A stretch of 62,142 nt of DNA. Origin: Candidatus Acinetobacter avistercoris. Lineage in GTDB: Bacteria > Pseudomonadota > Gammaproteobacteria > Pseudomonadales > Moraxellaceae. Below are positions 31,731 to 41,981 of the stretch, in pieces. The notes beneath the pieces were generated by a model. The model saw only the letters and a program-made list of their open reading frames with translations. It was not told the origin of the DNA and ran no database searches. The stretch lies in the NCBI GenBank assembly GCA_018883945.1, contig JAHLFF010000070.1, forward strand, positions 1 to 62,142. Direction: 5' to 3'. Position 1 is the stretch's first letter. Each line of letters opens with the position of its first letter. The position numbers and the translations under genes were made by a program.

Positions 31731-33701
31731 TTAAGGAATCGGTACATATTCCCCATTAATCACATAGGCTCGATTACCGTTGGCATCTTGAACCACCTGA
31801 TAGTTCTCAAACTGTTGTGATGATTGCCCTTGACCTTGTTGCGAATTTCCAAGCTCAACATATTGCTGGGTCTGAGTATCAAAAATCTGTTGTGGTCGGT
31901 TGACCATAACACCAGCATTTTGATCCCACTCTTGACCACCACCGACTGTCATATAGCGATCACGACCGTTCTGATCTTTCGCACCAGTTAAGCGGTTAAT
32001 ACGCTGTTGAATTGATTGACGCTGCTCATCCGTCTGAGCTTTATCATACATCTCATGCAGTTTTTCAACACGTTCTGCCTGACGAATACCAAAACCTTCC
32101 TTCTTCTCAGTCAGGTTTTGTTCACGCGCTTTTAAACCAAAGTTGGCATTGAACTGCTCACCATCTTGAGCAAGACTGGCACCATGGCGCATGTTTTGAC
32201 CATCTTCACGCATACCAGTTTGTAAGATGCTTGCAGCATTGTTGGTGCTATTGTTCTGAACACTGGTCATATTATTCGCATCAGTGTTATACATCTGCAC
32301 CGCCCGGTTCTGATCACCCTGGTTCAGCTCAAGTAACTGTCCACGTTGATTCGCAGTCATCCCACGTGCACCTTTAATCGGTGCACTGATATCACGGACC
32401 AACTGACGACGTTCATTTGCCTGTTCATCTGTCATTTGCGGTCGATCTGGATAGCGCAATCCAAAACCCTGCGGATTCATCTGCTGCCCAATCGCAGCCT
32501 GAATTTGCTGTTCACTTGGTCCCATCTCCCGGGTATTGGCCATAAACTTCGCCACACCTTCTGGATCTCGGGCCTGACGACGAATACCACTCGCTTGAGT
32601 TTCAGGAACACCTGAAGCACGGGCCTGAGCTGCTGCACCAGGATTGGCATAGCTGAAACTGTTCCCATTCTGCTGAATTGCATACGGATTGGCTGTACCA
32701 GGTTGTGCTTGACTACCTGGAGGTGAACCATACATAGCCTCATTCATTTGGTCGTTAAATGATGGTGCTGGTGTGACAGCTGCTTGTTGTTGTGGTACTG
32801 CTTTTGCACGTGTCGCATCGCGCTCTGCACGTCGTTTAGCAATGTCTGCCATATTTGCATCAGCGTCAGCCCGGGCTTGATTGATTTGTTTGTCGGCGAA
32901 GCGGCTGCCCAGCAATCCAAAACTTGCCGCATTACCCACATCGGTCAGCACACCTGTCGTACGAATTGCAGCTTCTGCCAGTGGTCCTCGATCTGCATTA
33001 CGATCCAGCCCCAGACGGGTTGCATAATCTTCTGTCGACGTATTTAAACCAGCTGCTGCACCACCAAGGCCTGCACCTGCGACATGAAATTTACCTAAAC
33101 CTTTGGCCATGTTCGCAGCTTTTATCCCAAAGCCTCCACCTGATGAAGCTGGCGCTGCTGTACTTGGTGTACTTGCTTGTGGTTGTGGGGTACGTGTTGC
33201 AGGTAATTGCCGTTGCTCCGGTGTGACATCCCGCATTTGTGGGCCAAGACGCGGTTGCTGAGTTTGACCGGCTGTTTGTGTTTGTCGGGCTAACTGTGCT
33301 TTACGCACTTCATCTGCAGAAGGATAACGGTTTTGCACCAATCCACCATCCCGAAAGAACAACTTTGGCTTTTCACCTGGTTGATCCATGATGGTTTGTG
33401 GTAAGCCGCTCGGGGTATGGGTCTGATCTTTCATTTGATCCAAGGCTTGTGCACCGACTGCATGCACCTGTTCAGGTGTCATTTCAAACTCACCATTACT
33501 GACATTTATATCCAGCGGTTTACCTTGGCCAAGCTGCTCTAAATTTTGTTCACCAATTTGAGCAGTTGAATCTGCTGGCATGATATATGTTCCACTTGGT
33601 ACGGTCTTTTGTACATCATCAGACGTACCTGTACCTGGGCCTTGGATTTTCCCACCTTCTTGATTGGGCTTTTTCTGCCCTTTTTTTAAACCGAAGCTCA
33701 T
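31731..33701 (-). CDS. Gln/Ala-rich putative internal virion protein (656 aa)
   Basis: Low-complexity and Gln-rich, with basic N terminus (MSFGLKKGQKKPNQEGG), a GGGFGIKAANMAKGLGKFHVAG hydrophobic segment (about residues 185-215) and long helical stretches (EQNLTEKKEGFGIRQAERVEKL). Between the coiled-coil tail protein and the polyvalent protein, it is a plausible ejected or core protein. No family recognised. Confidence 0.6.
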   Translation of the reverse strand: MSFGLKKGQKKPNQEGGKIQGPGTGTSDDVQKTVPSGTYIMPADSTAQIGEQNLEQLGQGKPLDINVSNGEFEMTPEQVHAVGAQALDQMKDQTHTPSGLPQTIMDQPGEKPKLFFRDGGLVQNRYPSADEVRKAQLARQTQTAGQTQQPRLGPQMRDVTPEQRQLPATRTPQPQASTPSTAAPASSGGGFGIKAANMAKGLGKFHVAGAGLGGAAAGLNTSTEDYATRLGLDRNADRGPLAEAAIRTTGVLTDVGNAASFGLLGSRFADKQINQARADADANMADIAKRRAERDATRAKAVPQQQAAVTPAPSFNDQMNEAMYGSPPGSQAQPGTANPYAIQQNGNSFSYANPGAAAQARASGVPETQASGIRRQARDPEGVAKFMANTREMGPSEQQIQAAIGQQMNPQGFGLRYPDRPQMTDEQANERRQLVRDISAPIKGARGMTANQRGQLLELNQGDQNRAVQMYNTDANNMTSVQNNSTNNAASILQTGMREDGQNMRHGASLAQDGEQFNANFGLKAREQNLTEKKEGFGIRQAERVEKLHEMYDKAQTDEQRQSIQQRINRLTGAKDQNGRDRYMTVGGGQEWDQNAGVMVNRPQQIFDTQTQQYVELGNSQQGQGQSSQQFENYQVVQDANGNRAYVINGEYVPIP

Positions 33702-33760
33702 AAAAAAGCCCTAAATCTTATTTGATTGGTAAAAGATTACCTACCAGATAAGACTTAAGG

Positions 33761-33772
33761 CGAACCCTAGAG
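33761..33772 (-). promoter_or_regulatory. Late-gene motif copy 4 (variant, upstream of 31731-33701)
   Basis: The sense strand reads CTCTAGGGTTCG, one base off in GTAGGG. It lies about 60 bases before the start of the Gln-rich protein, in a 75-base gap. Confidence 0.4.
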
Positions 33773-33776
33773 GGCC

Positions 33777-36299
33777 TTAATAGCTGTAGTTATGGCTTTC
33801 ACTCTTAGATTCAGACTCACTGGCACTATAAGAAAGCGAAGATGAACCGCTACCGCTGATACTTGCTGAAACGTGCATAGCAGACATTGCACCTGCTGCA
33901 AGCTGTGTATTGAACTGCGCAATACCTTTCATGCTTTCCGCTGCAAGTTCGGCTTTCTTAACCGAGTGACTTAGATCCACTTCATATTTTTTGATCTGCA
34001 TTTCTGCATAGGCCAGGTTAGTGCGGATATTCATATCTGCATAACGCGCCTGGGTTTCAGCATTAGCGATACCTGTGCGCATCTTCATATCGGCAAACCG
34101 GGCCTGAGTATCTGCATACGCCAGGTTAGTACGCAAATTCAAGTCAGCATACTTGGCCTGAGTATCTGCATTGGCCAGGGCCACACGTGTCCGAGATTCA
34201 ATATAACGGTTATAAATATCGCTATTAGCAATTGTTGTGCGTAGGGATAAATCCGCATAACGTGAATGCGCTTCTGATACAGCGATTGCAGTACGTGAGC
34301 GCATGTCTGCAAAGCGTGACAAGGTATCTGAGTTGGCAATACCAATACGGATCTTCATTTCAGCGTATTTGGATAACGCATCTGCCAAAGCAATCCGGGT
34401 CCGTGAATTGGATTCAACGATATTGCCCTGGGCATTCATCTTCTCAATGGACAATTGAATCTGAGATTTCATTGCTTCCAGATTGGCCGTGTATGCTTCG
34501 GTTTCAAACTGCAGCTTTTTGGCCTGGGCTTCCATCGACGCACGATATGATTCAGTGTTTGCCTGAAATTCTGAAATTCTCACACGTGCTGCTTCAAGCT
34601 TCATATCACCTTCTTTCAGCTTGATATTCGCTTTAGACGATAAACCTTCAATGGTCGACGCATAAGTACGTGCTAAAGATTCATAAGCCTGGACCTTGGT
34701 ACCTTCGGCCTTAATCTGTGAATCAAACAGATCAACCTTGATTCGTTCTGCCCCGACCTGCTCACTGTATGCCTGGACCTCAGTTTTATAGGCATCAAAA
34801 CTGGTTTTCACCAGTTCGGCACGTGCTGTCGCGCCCTGGATTAATGCTTTATACACATCGACGTTGGACATAACCGCATCGATCTTGGCTTTAAAAATAT
34901 CGACTGTCTGTTGGTTGATCTGGCCAATCGCGACCTGTGCTTCCACCTGGGAACGGAAGGCCGTAATTTTGGCAATGGTTCCTTCAATCTTGGTTTTATA
35001 TACATCGATCATCGACTTGAAAGCGTCATTTCGTGCATTAAAGATCGAGATTTGTGCATTAAACAGGCTAAGTTTGCTTTCAATCTGGAATTTTGCTGCA
35101 TCCATCACATTGCCGACATAGGCAATCCATAGATCCTGTTTTAATCGTTCCAGGGCAATGCCTTGTTCTGTCAGGAACCGGATATGTTCAAGCTGCTTTT
35201 CAAACGACTGGACCATAATATCGCGGTTGAGATCTGCAGATTTTAAACGTGCATCATCCCGGATGGCATCGATCTGCTTTTGGGTAGATCCCTGCGGTAG
35301 GCTATAACCACGACTGGCCCATTGATCAATCACCTCCTGGACGGCGCGTTCTGTTTCCCGGCTATTACGTTCACGTGCACGATTAAATAATGCCGTTTCA
35401 ATATCAACCGGCAAACCGGTACCTTTTGCGGTACCACTCATCCAGGCGCGAATTTCAGCAACCAAAGGCTGAATCGCACTATCCTTGTTATAGGTCTGGT
35501 AGTCCGTCGCTGCAATGGCCTGAGCCTGATTCATAATGCTATCCAAATCACTTGGCAGCTCTACATTAAATTCAGGCGGCAATTCATCAAATACCGGTAG
35601 CACTTCTGGCTCATAGGTCGGCAAGGTAATGGCTTGTAATGCTTCCATTTCAGGCAGCACAATTAACGGCGCATCCGGCAATTCAATCTCGTCAAGACGA
35701 ATATCAGGCCGTACCGGTAGATCAAAATTATTCAGACTTGGTAAAGTTGGGAATGACAACACCGGGTTTTCTGGTGCATCAGGCAATTGCAAGTCAGATA
35801 AATCCAAACTTCCTAAAAGTTCTGATATATCAATATTTTTAGAATCTCGATGGGTATCTAACGCACTTAAACTCAATGCCGGCAGTGTGGCGATTTCAAT
35901 ATCTGTATTAATTTCAGGTAATGAAAAATTGGTTAGCTGTGTGGGAATCTCAATATCGTTTTGCATGATAGGTGCATCAGGCAAATTAATTTCAAGATTT
36001 GGAATGACTGGTGGTGTAAGTGCAGCCGGTGTATCTATATCCAGGTTCAATAACTGCGCTTCTGGTACCGAAACATTTAAACTTGGTGCAGCCGGTGTTT
36101 CAATATTCTGGAACTGTGCATTTTCAGGTCGCGGCAATTCTGGAACATTACTAACCGGTTCAACCTGAACAGCAGAAAGCGTTGTCATCGCATTACTCAT
36201 TTCCCCGAGTAACTGATTACTGCGCACCTCAAAATAGCGCATCTTGTCTTGGACTTCGGAAATCGCCTGGTCAACGACATTTAAATTGGGAATGAGCAT
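33777..36299 (-). CDS. Coiled-coil virion protein with 17-residue repeats (840 aa)
   Basis: The first about 250 residues are proline/leucine-rich beta-like repeats (NLEINLPDAPI, DIEIPTQLTNFSLPEI). Residues about 340-620 are long charged helices. Residues about 625-780 consist of a 17-residue repeat resembling ARFADMKMRTGIANAET, at least eight copies, typical of a long fibrous coil. The C terminus is Ser-rich (SGSGSSSLSYSASESESKS). A tail or internal structural role is inferred from its place in the virion operon. Confidence 0.7.
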   Translation of the reverse strand: MLIPNLNVVDQAISEVQDKMRYFEVRSNQLLGEMSNAMTTLSAVQVEPVSNVPELPRPENAQFQNIETPAAPSLNVSVPEAQLLNLDIDTPAALTPPVIPNLEINLPDAPIMQNDIEIPTQLTNFSLPEINTDIEIATLPALSLSALDTHRDSKNIDISELLGSLDLSDLQLPDAPENPVLSFPTLPSLNNFDLPVRPDIRLDEIELPDAPLIVLPEMEALQAITLPTYEPEVLPVFDELPPEFNVELPSDLDSIMNQAQAIAATDYQTYNKDSAIQPLVAEIRAWMSGTAKGTGLPVDIETALFNRARERNSRETERAVQEVIDQWASRGYSLPQGSTQKQIDAIRDDARLKSADLNRDIMVQSFEKQLEHIRFLTEQGIALERLKQDLWIAYVGNVMDAAKFQIESKLSLFNAQISIFNARNDAFKSMIDVYKTKIEGTIAKITAFRSQVEAQVAIGQINQQTVDIFKAKIDAVMSNVDVYKALIQGATARAELVKTSFDAYKTEVQAYSEQVGAERIKVDLFDSQIKAEGTKVQAYESLARTYASTIEGLSSKANIKLKEGDMKLEAARVRISEFQANTESYRASMEAQAKKLQFETEAYTANLEAMKSQIQLSIEKMNAQGNIVESNSRTRIALADALSKYAEMKIRIGIANSDTLSRFADMRSRTAIAVSEAHSRYADLSLRTTIANSDIYNRYIESRTRVALANADTQAKYADLNLRTNLAYADTQARFADMKMRTGIANAETQARYADMNIRTNLAYAEMQIKKYEVDLSHSVKKAELAAESMKGIAQFNTQLAAGAMSAMHVSASISGSGSSSLSYSASESESKSESHNYSY

Positions 36300-36301
36300 G
36301 T

Positions 36302-37627
36302 TTAAATTCTCCGTTTTGTTTTGGTAATGTTCACAACCATGTCGTTAATGTAGGCTGTAGATCCTTCAATATTGACTGCAAATTCAAAATGTCTGCCACG
36401 TAAACCCCGACCAAAGACCACTCGACCATTGGTTAAGTAGTCGCTTGGTTCTTTTCTGAGGACATAGTTAAATGTTTGTTGGTAGCCTGTTTGAGTGGTT
36501 CCTACATCGACAGACAATTGACCGTCTAGGCTATATTCTAAAATCATGCTTTCAGGATGAATTAAACCACCATCCCCTAGATCCAGTTTTGCGGTTTTGA
36601 TCTTTGCCGTAATGCTTTGTGCACCATGCTTGAGTTCTTCAATACCATTCGATGTAACGCCATAAAGTCGGCCAGCAATCACAATCAGTTCTTCATAAGG
36701 GTAATCATAGTAGCGGCTCATATTCCAGCCATCTGCTGTGGCAGTCCATGCACCGATAATGTTTTGATTGTCGTAATGTTCAGCATCCAAAAATACAAGC
36801 TCAGTCACCCTGGATGTTGCTCGTTTTCTACCTTCAACTGATTCAGAAAATTGAATCCCTGATTCAGCCAGGCTTTTGACAGTGCGCTGCCCTGATACCT
36901 GGTCAGAAAACACCAGACGTTCAGTCACCAGCTCAACCGTATCTGATAATTTTTTAAACTCGTCAGCCAGCCGGAAAGATTCTTCCACCCTTTCACGAAC
37001 AATACGTGCAACCTTGTCTTGCAGTTTAAAACTGTCAGAAACTCGGCTAACTACCTGGTTATAGTGTTCAAGCTCTTGGCCAAGCCCCAAGGTTTCAACG
37101 ATCAGGGTTTTTAATTTGTCACGCGTGGTATCTGAAAGGATAAGACTTTCTTCAACAAGATCACTTGAACGTGATAGTGCATGCAGACTATCGCTCAACT
37201 TCAGACGGTCACTGATACTTTGGAATGCAGTTTTATAGGTGAAATGTGCATCGGCCACTTTAAATGGCTCGATGTGCATAACCTTATAACCCACCTGCTC
37301 CACTTCTCCCAGGCCCAGATCTTCAGTGATTAATTCAGACTGTTTCACAAAGCTGTGGTCAGCTAGGCCTAAGACTTCTTCAATCAGCTGAAACTTGCGA
37401 ACGCTATGAAACACTTGTTCAGAAAAGCCGAGTGCGCTATCTAATCGACCTTTACGACGTGACAGATCCTCATCACTTAACCGGATAATTTCATCTACAT
37501 TGTGTCGAACCTTGCTGAGTATGGTTTCAGTGAAGGAAAAGCTTTCAACATCACCCGATCTTACTTTTCCAAAAGCATCGGAACTTAATACAATTGTTTC
37601 CTGAGTATCATCACGATAGTTACTCAT
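36302..37627 (-). CDS. Putative tail fibre or tail-associated protein with repeats (441 aa)
   Basis: The N-terminal about 270 residues contain many short repeats of the form E-S/E-L-x-L-S-D (for example IIRLSDEDLSRRKG, LKLSDSLHALSRSSD, ESLILSDTTRDK). The C-terminal about 150 residues look globular and beta-rich (WTATADGWNMSRYYDYPYEE, LIVIAGRLYGVTSNGIEEL). This shape suggests a tail-tip or receptor-contact protein. It overlaps the upstream gene by 8 bases. Confidence 0.6.
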   Translation of the reverse strand: MSNYRDDTQETIVLSSDAFGKVRSGDVESFSFTETILSKVRHNVDEIIRLSDEDLSRRKGRLDSALGFSEQVFHSVRKFQLIEEVLGLADHSFVKQSELITEDLGLGEVEQVGYKVMHIEPFKVADAHFTYKTAFQSISDRLKLSDSLHALSRSSDLVEESLILSDTTRDKLKTLIVETLGLGQELEHYNQVVSRVSDSFKLQDKVARIVRERVEESFRLADEFKKLSDTVELVTERLVFSDQVSGQRTVKSLAESGIQFSESVEGRKRATSRVTELVFLDAEHYDNQNIIGAWTATADGWNMSRYYDYPYEELIVIAGRLYGVTSNGIEELKHGAQSITAKIKTAKLDLGDGGLIHPESMILEYSLDGQLSVDVGTTQTGYQQTFNYVLRKEPSDYLTNGRVVFGRGLRGRHFEFAVNIEGSTAYINDMVVNITKTKRRI

Positions 37628-40190
37628 TGATCACCCCAATAAAATGGTATGCGCGGCTGTGGTTCACCAGTGATGAATAGCCTGTGTACTTCCAACATCC
37701 GGCTTCATTGGTTTCACTGATATTGGCATATCTGGTATCACCTAGAAAAACCTTACTACTTGTACGCTCCATGCCGTATCCAAACTCGTCAGGGGATGGC
37801 CGGAAGTAACGTGATTCTGGCGCTCCCGTAGATAGCGTGATGATGCGATCATTCACAACCCATTTCAGATTGCCTATGCTTTCTGCATCTTTTCTGGTGG
37901 AGTTGCTATATTCATTGACTGTAGGTGGACCACCACCACCGTCACTTTGCCAGGTATTCGCGTCGGGATGAATCAGCCAGGTATAATCTGCAGGCAGACC
38001 GCTAATCCACGGGCCTTGATCAGCGAAGTCTGAATACTCACTAGGGTTGTATTCGTGAATTTCCACCCAGACCGGGTTGCCATCTTTCGGATAAGGTATG
38101 CCAGTTTGCTTATGCAATGGTGTGTTCCAGGCAAAGACAAAATCATAAGTCCAGAATCTATAGAAGTTCGGATCAGTGACTGCACCCAAGCTTAGAGATT
38201 CCCCAAACTCTTTTATACCGGTTACGCCTGATCTTGCATGTAGAACACAGCTTGTATTAAACATAGGCACCAGTATGGCCAGTTCAAATGATCTATTGGA
38301 TGTGGTTTCAGTCTTGGTTAAATGCGTGTAATAGCGGTTACGCCACAAGGTGCCCTGCATGGCGAAATAATGCATAAATGAGAAATAAGGCTGACTGTCA
38401 TAGCCCTGGTCCATTCCCTTAATAGTGGTATAGCGTTCTGTTGGTGCAACCTCATCACGATCATCAATATCGGTCAGATAGAAATTACCCTCAATCCTGG
38501 ATTTCCCAAAGGTTTCGTTCATATACCAGGAACCCACCGTCATATATTCTTCAAAATCGGTTTCGACCTGCTTGGTAAATGTTTCTTCACGGTAAAAGTA
38601 TTTCACGACCTTCAATGAATCATCGTCATAGTAGGCATACATGATGGTGTCACAATTGGCTGAAACACCTGGATGAAGCGGTGTGAAATCAAAGGATACA
38701 CAAAGCCCTAAGCTGTATTCTGGAAATTTTATTTCAGGTTGATTGGCGCGTTTATTCGGGTGATATAGTTTCCCGGTATAGAGTTTATGTACACGTCCAC
38801 TATGTGCTGCGATTGGCTGACATTGGTAATTGTCCCAATAACTCACCTCTGCACTGGCATTGCCGCTATAGCTACGTGCTCTATCTAGTAATTCTGTTTG
38901 TGTGATGTTGCGCAGTTTAAAGCGTAATGATCTGGCCATTGAACTATCACCACGTAAACCACCAGTGATACCTGTTAGATAATTTCCTAAAAGCTGCTTA
39001 TCTGAATCATTGAGTTCATCACTTAATTTTACGGCATCAACGCCATAGTGCTTATCAGTTGCGATCAGATTCAAAGACAATCGAAAGGTCGAGCATTCAA
39101 TTAAGCCACGCTCATCATATCGATACCCAGTATTATATGCCGCATTGCCACGGCCGTTGAAAGACCAGCCGCAAGCAGTAAACATGGCCATATGAGAATG
39201 AAAATCCGCTGTATCGCATATCTCGATAATTACACCGGCACGTACCCATTGCTGAAATTCAACTGGATCTTCAGGAAAACTTTCTCCAGAAGGAAATGCC
39301 TTAAATGTTTCAAGAACCGCAATCAGCTCATTATCTGACACCTGGTTGTAAATATATTCGTGAAATACCGGATCAGCTGTTAATGGGATAATAGGTAAAG
39401 GCATTACCCATACTTTACGATCTACCTGTATTAGCCATGGTTTACCTTCGTGATCAAAAGCGACGTTATGGCTTTTCGCCCATTTATAATCGTATTGGAA
39501 TGTTCCATCTACAGGTGGCAAACCTGAATATCCCGGCAATCGTGTATCTTTATATTTTTCCCATAGCTCGAAGCGTAGCTTTTCAGGCAATGTAAAACTT
39601 ATGCGTTCGATATCACTGTCAGGCAATTGATCAAAGTCCTGTCGGCCATAACCACCCACAAACTGAATCAACTTGGCCATATTTCCACGGTACCATCCTG
39701 GGTTTTGTCCAGAGTATTGCGTGTACTTTGTTACTTCACCAAGAGATGCAAATTCAGGAAACTTATTATTGGCCAGAATAGTAAAGCGTTCTAGTTCAAG
39801 TGTTTTGGTAAGTTTACGCTCAAGCTGACGTTCAAGCCGGTTTTTACATTGTTCAGTGATTTTGATTGAAACTTTTTCGCCACGGCGTACTGCCGCATTT
39901 TCTACGACCCCACTAAAGAACATCGGGATATATTCTTTTACCAGGCCATCATGAATGAACTTAAATTTTTCAGGTTCTTGTTTATCTGCAAGCACACGAA
40001 AAACACCACCCATTTCCTGCACGATGAAGTATCCACCGTCGGGTAAGTCATAGGTCTGTTTCAGGTTGTCAAGTTGACTGGCTTCCTTAAAAGTAAGAAA
40101 GCGGTGAATCACGGACGAGATACGCTCTATATCATTGTCAGTGAGTACACCGCTTATTACATGAAGCCCGTATGGTTTGGGGCTTGCCAT
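37620..40190 (-). CDS. Large putative tail protein (856 aa)
   Basis: Unrecognised family. It begins MASPKPYGLHVISGVLTDND; the sequence is aromatic-rich and mixed beta, without coiled coil or membrane segment. It sits among tail-like proteins and overlaps the next gene. A structural or host-binding role is inferred from context only. Confidence 0.6.
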   Translation of the reverse strand: MASPKPYGLHVISGVLTDNDIERISSVIHRFLTFKEASQLDNLKQTYDLPDGGYFIVQEMGGVFRVLADKQEPEKFKFIHDGLVKEYIPMFFSGVVENAAVRRGEKVSIKITEQCKNRLERQLERKLTKTLELERFTILANNKFPEFASLGEVTKYTQYSGQNPGWYRGNMAKLIQFVGGYGRQDFDQLPDSDIERISFTLPEKLRFELWEKYKDTRLPGYSGLPPVDGTFQYDYKWAKSHNVAFDHEGKPWLIQVDRKVWVMPLPIIPLTADPVFHEYIYNQVSDNELIAVLETFKAFPSGESFPEDPVEFQQWVRAGVIIEICDTADFHSHMAMFTACGWSFNGRGNAAYNTGYRYDERGLIECSTFRLSLNLIATDKHYGVDAVKLSDELNDSDKQLLGNYLTGITGGLRGDSSMARSLRFKLRNITQTELLDRARSYSGNASAEVSYWDNYQCQPIAAHSGRVHKLYTGKLYHPNKRANQPEIKFPEYSLGLCVSFDFTPLHPGVSANCDTIMYAYYDDDSLKVVKYFYREETFTKQVETDFEEYMTVGSWYMNETFGKSRIEGNFYLTDIDDRDEVAPTERYTTIKGMDQGYDSQPYFSFMHYFAMQGTLWRNRYYTHLTKTETTSNRSFELAILVPMFNTSCVLHARSGVTGIKEFGESLSLGAVTDPNFYRFWTYDFVFAWNTPLHKQTGIPYPKDGNPVWVEIHEYNPSEYSDFADQGPWISGLPADYTWLIHPDANTWQSDGGGGPPTVNEYSNSTRKDAESIGNLKWVVNDRIITLSTGAPESRYFRPSPDEFGYGMERTSSKVFLGDTRYANISETNEAGCWKYTGYSSLVNHSRAYHFIGVINE

Positions 40191-40193
40191 GGG

Positions 40194-40784
40194 TTACACC
40201 GTTGCGCTTAGTCGATAGCCGATCTCGTAAACATCACCATTCTGGAAGGTACGCGCTACGGCATACTTACTTGCAGAAACAAGTGTACCAGTCGTACCGC
40301 CTTTGGTTGAGTTAGTGAGCAGTGCCGCACCGGTGACAGTCAAAGTTCCCGAGGTTGCAATAGTCAGTTGCGCAGCTGCCGCCATGTTGTCAATCGAATT
40401 ACCGTTCGTATCTACTGGAACCCACTCGGGACGTGTCGCATTGGTATAGCCTTCAGTGCCACTGACAATCTCACTCGCTACAGCAGAAAAATTTGCCGCT
40501 GTCCAGGTCGGTGCTGGTGCCGTACTACCGCTAAATAATGCCAGGAAGTATTTTGCAGGTTTTGCTTTACCGCCTAAGGCCACATTCAGGATATGCGCAA
40601 TACCCTCATTGACCACCAGGTTGTCATTGCGCTGCCATTCACCACCATTGACACGATCAAAGTATTCGCCTTTAAAGCTGATGCCGCCTAGCTTGTTAAA
40701 CGTAATTTGATTGTCCTGTTCAGTGTATTCACCACGTGCCAACGCACCTAAAAGTGCGTCTTGATTAATTTTTTCCATTGTCAT
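40194..40784 (-). CDS. Putative virion protein (196 aa)
   Basis: Beta-rich and Thr/Ala-rich (ATSGTLTVTGAALLTNSTKGGTTGTL), with an N-terminal segment GGISFKGEYFDRVNGGEWQRND. Looks like a tail fibre or decoration protein. Ends 3 bases before the next gene, so the transcript is shared. Confidence 0.6.
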   Translation of the reverse strand: MTMEKINQDALLGALARGEYTEQDNQITFNKLGGISFKGEYFDRVNGGEWQRNDNLVVNEGIAHILNVALGGKAKPAKYFLALFSGSTAPAPTWTAANFSAVASEIVSGTEGYTNATRPEWVPVDTNGNSIDNMAAAAQLTIATSGTLTVTGAALLTNSTKGGTTGTLVSASKYAVARTFQNGDVYEIGYRLSATV

Positions 40785-40808
40785 GACCGGATTTTATTGA
40801 ACTTGTCA

Positions 40809-41981
40809 TCAATGTAGTACGGTGACAATTCGGTCATCAAACCTTACAGACTGTCCATTCTTGGCTACAATACCCTTTAATGTTTTGGCATGAGCTTCGA
40901 TCAGGTTTCCGGTAGGCGTACCAATACAGTAACCATTTTCAGCCAACCACAATACAGATTCTAAACCTGCAGATATCTCCCCAAGCAAATCACTATGGAT
41001 ACGTAAGGCTGTACCAGGCACCGGTGCTTTAGCGCCAGTTTGCACCAGGCGTAAATCTCTAACATCCGACCCACTTAAAAAAACCACACTGTTAGACTGA
41101 CCAACCCAAATACCAGATTCTACCGGCTCCACAAAGGTCACACGTTGCGGTAAGGCAATATAATCATAACGCTCATCACATAAATGAAAGTTTAATGCCT
41201 GGGAAAAATACAGCATGTTTTTATCTGCGGTCAGCAAGCGTCCACGCCATAACTTTAAAAATTTACCGGTGCGCATCGGTGAAAGGTGTTGAAACTGTGC
41301 AGCACGTGTCAGGTCTTTATCACTGCTGATTGTGAAAGTAGCTGTATTGACAGCAACAGCACCCACCTTCAACAGCTCAGATCCGTTACGCTCAGTCATA
41401 TAAATCACGATCTGGTCAGCATCTTCGCTATAGTTATACGGCAAGATCAACTCAATACCGCCTTCAACATTTAAACTTAGACTTGTTGATAGTCCAGATT
41501 CACGTCCATCCTTGGACCAGGAAATTGCAACGGTGTATGTTCCATCCAAGAGTGATCCATTTGTTAAACGTGCTACCGGTTCTGGTGGAGTTTCAATCGT
41601 CAGCTTAACCACACTTGCGCCATCATATTTATACAAAGCAAGCGCATTTGAAATAATAATAAAATTATTCACCACCAGGTAATTCACACTTCCTTCTAGT
41701 TTGATACCAAGGCTTTCATGCGACCAGTCCGCCGGATTGACTTTAACCAGCTCTCCATTCAATGTGGCAAAAGTGTCGCCATGTAACGGACTATTCCATA
41801 AATTTTTATATGGTATCTCTGTAGCAATTACACCAGTATCACGCAACTGCAGCCGACCACTTGAACTAATATTGACGTTCACAGCATCACGTAGCTTTAC
41901 GAAAGGTTCACGACCGAAACTCGACATGCTTTCATCATCTGAAACATTATCAAGACCACGCAATGGAGTTAATCTTTTCAT
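40809..41981 (-). CDS. Putative beta-structured tail protein (390 aa)
   Basis: Begins MKRLTPLRGLDNVSDDESMS, the opening seen in phage tail tubular or hub-like beta-propeller proteins. It contains repeated beta strands (VNYLVVNNFIIISNALALYKYD, LDGTYTVAISWSKDGRESGL). The start overlaps the stop of the giant repeat protein (ATGA). Assignment is from appearance. Confidence 0.55.
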   Translation of the reverse strand: MKRLTPLRGLDNVSDDESMSSFGREPFVKLRDAVNVNISSSGRLQLRDTGVIATEIPYKNLWNSPLHGDTFATLNGELVKVNPADWSHESLGIKLEGSVNYLVVNNFIIISNALALYKYDGASVVKLTIETPPEPVARLTNGSLLDGTYTVAISWSKDGRESGLSTSLSLNVEGGIELILPYNYSEDADQIVIYMTERNGSELLKVGAVAVNTATFTISSDKDLTRAAQFQHLSPMRTGKFLKLWRGRLLTADKNMLYFSQALNFHLCDERYDYIALPQRVTFVEPVESGIWVGQSNSVVFLSGSDVRDLRLVQTGAKAPVPGTALRIHSDLLGEISAGLESVLWLAENGYCIGTPTGNLIEAHAKTLKGIVAKNGQSVRFDDRIVTVLH

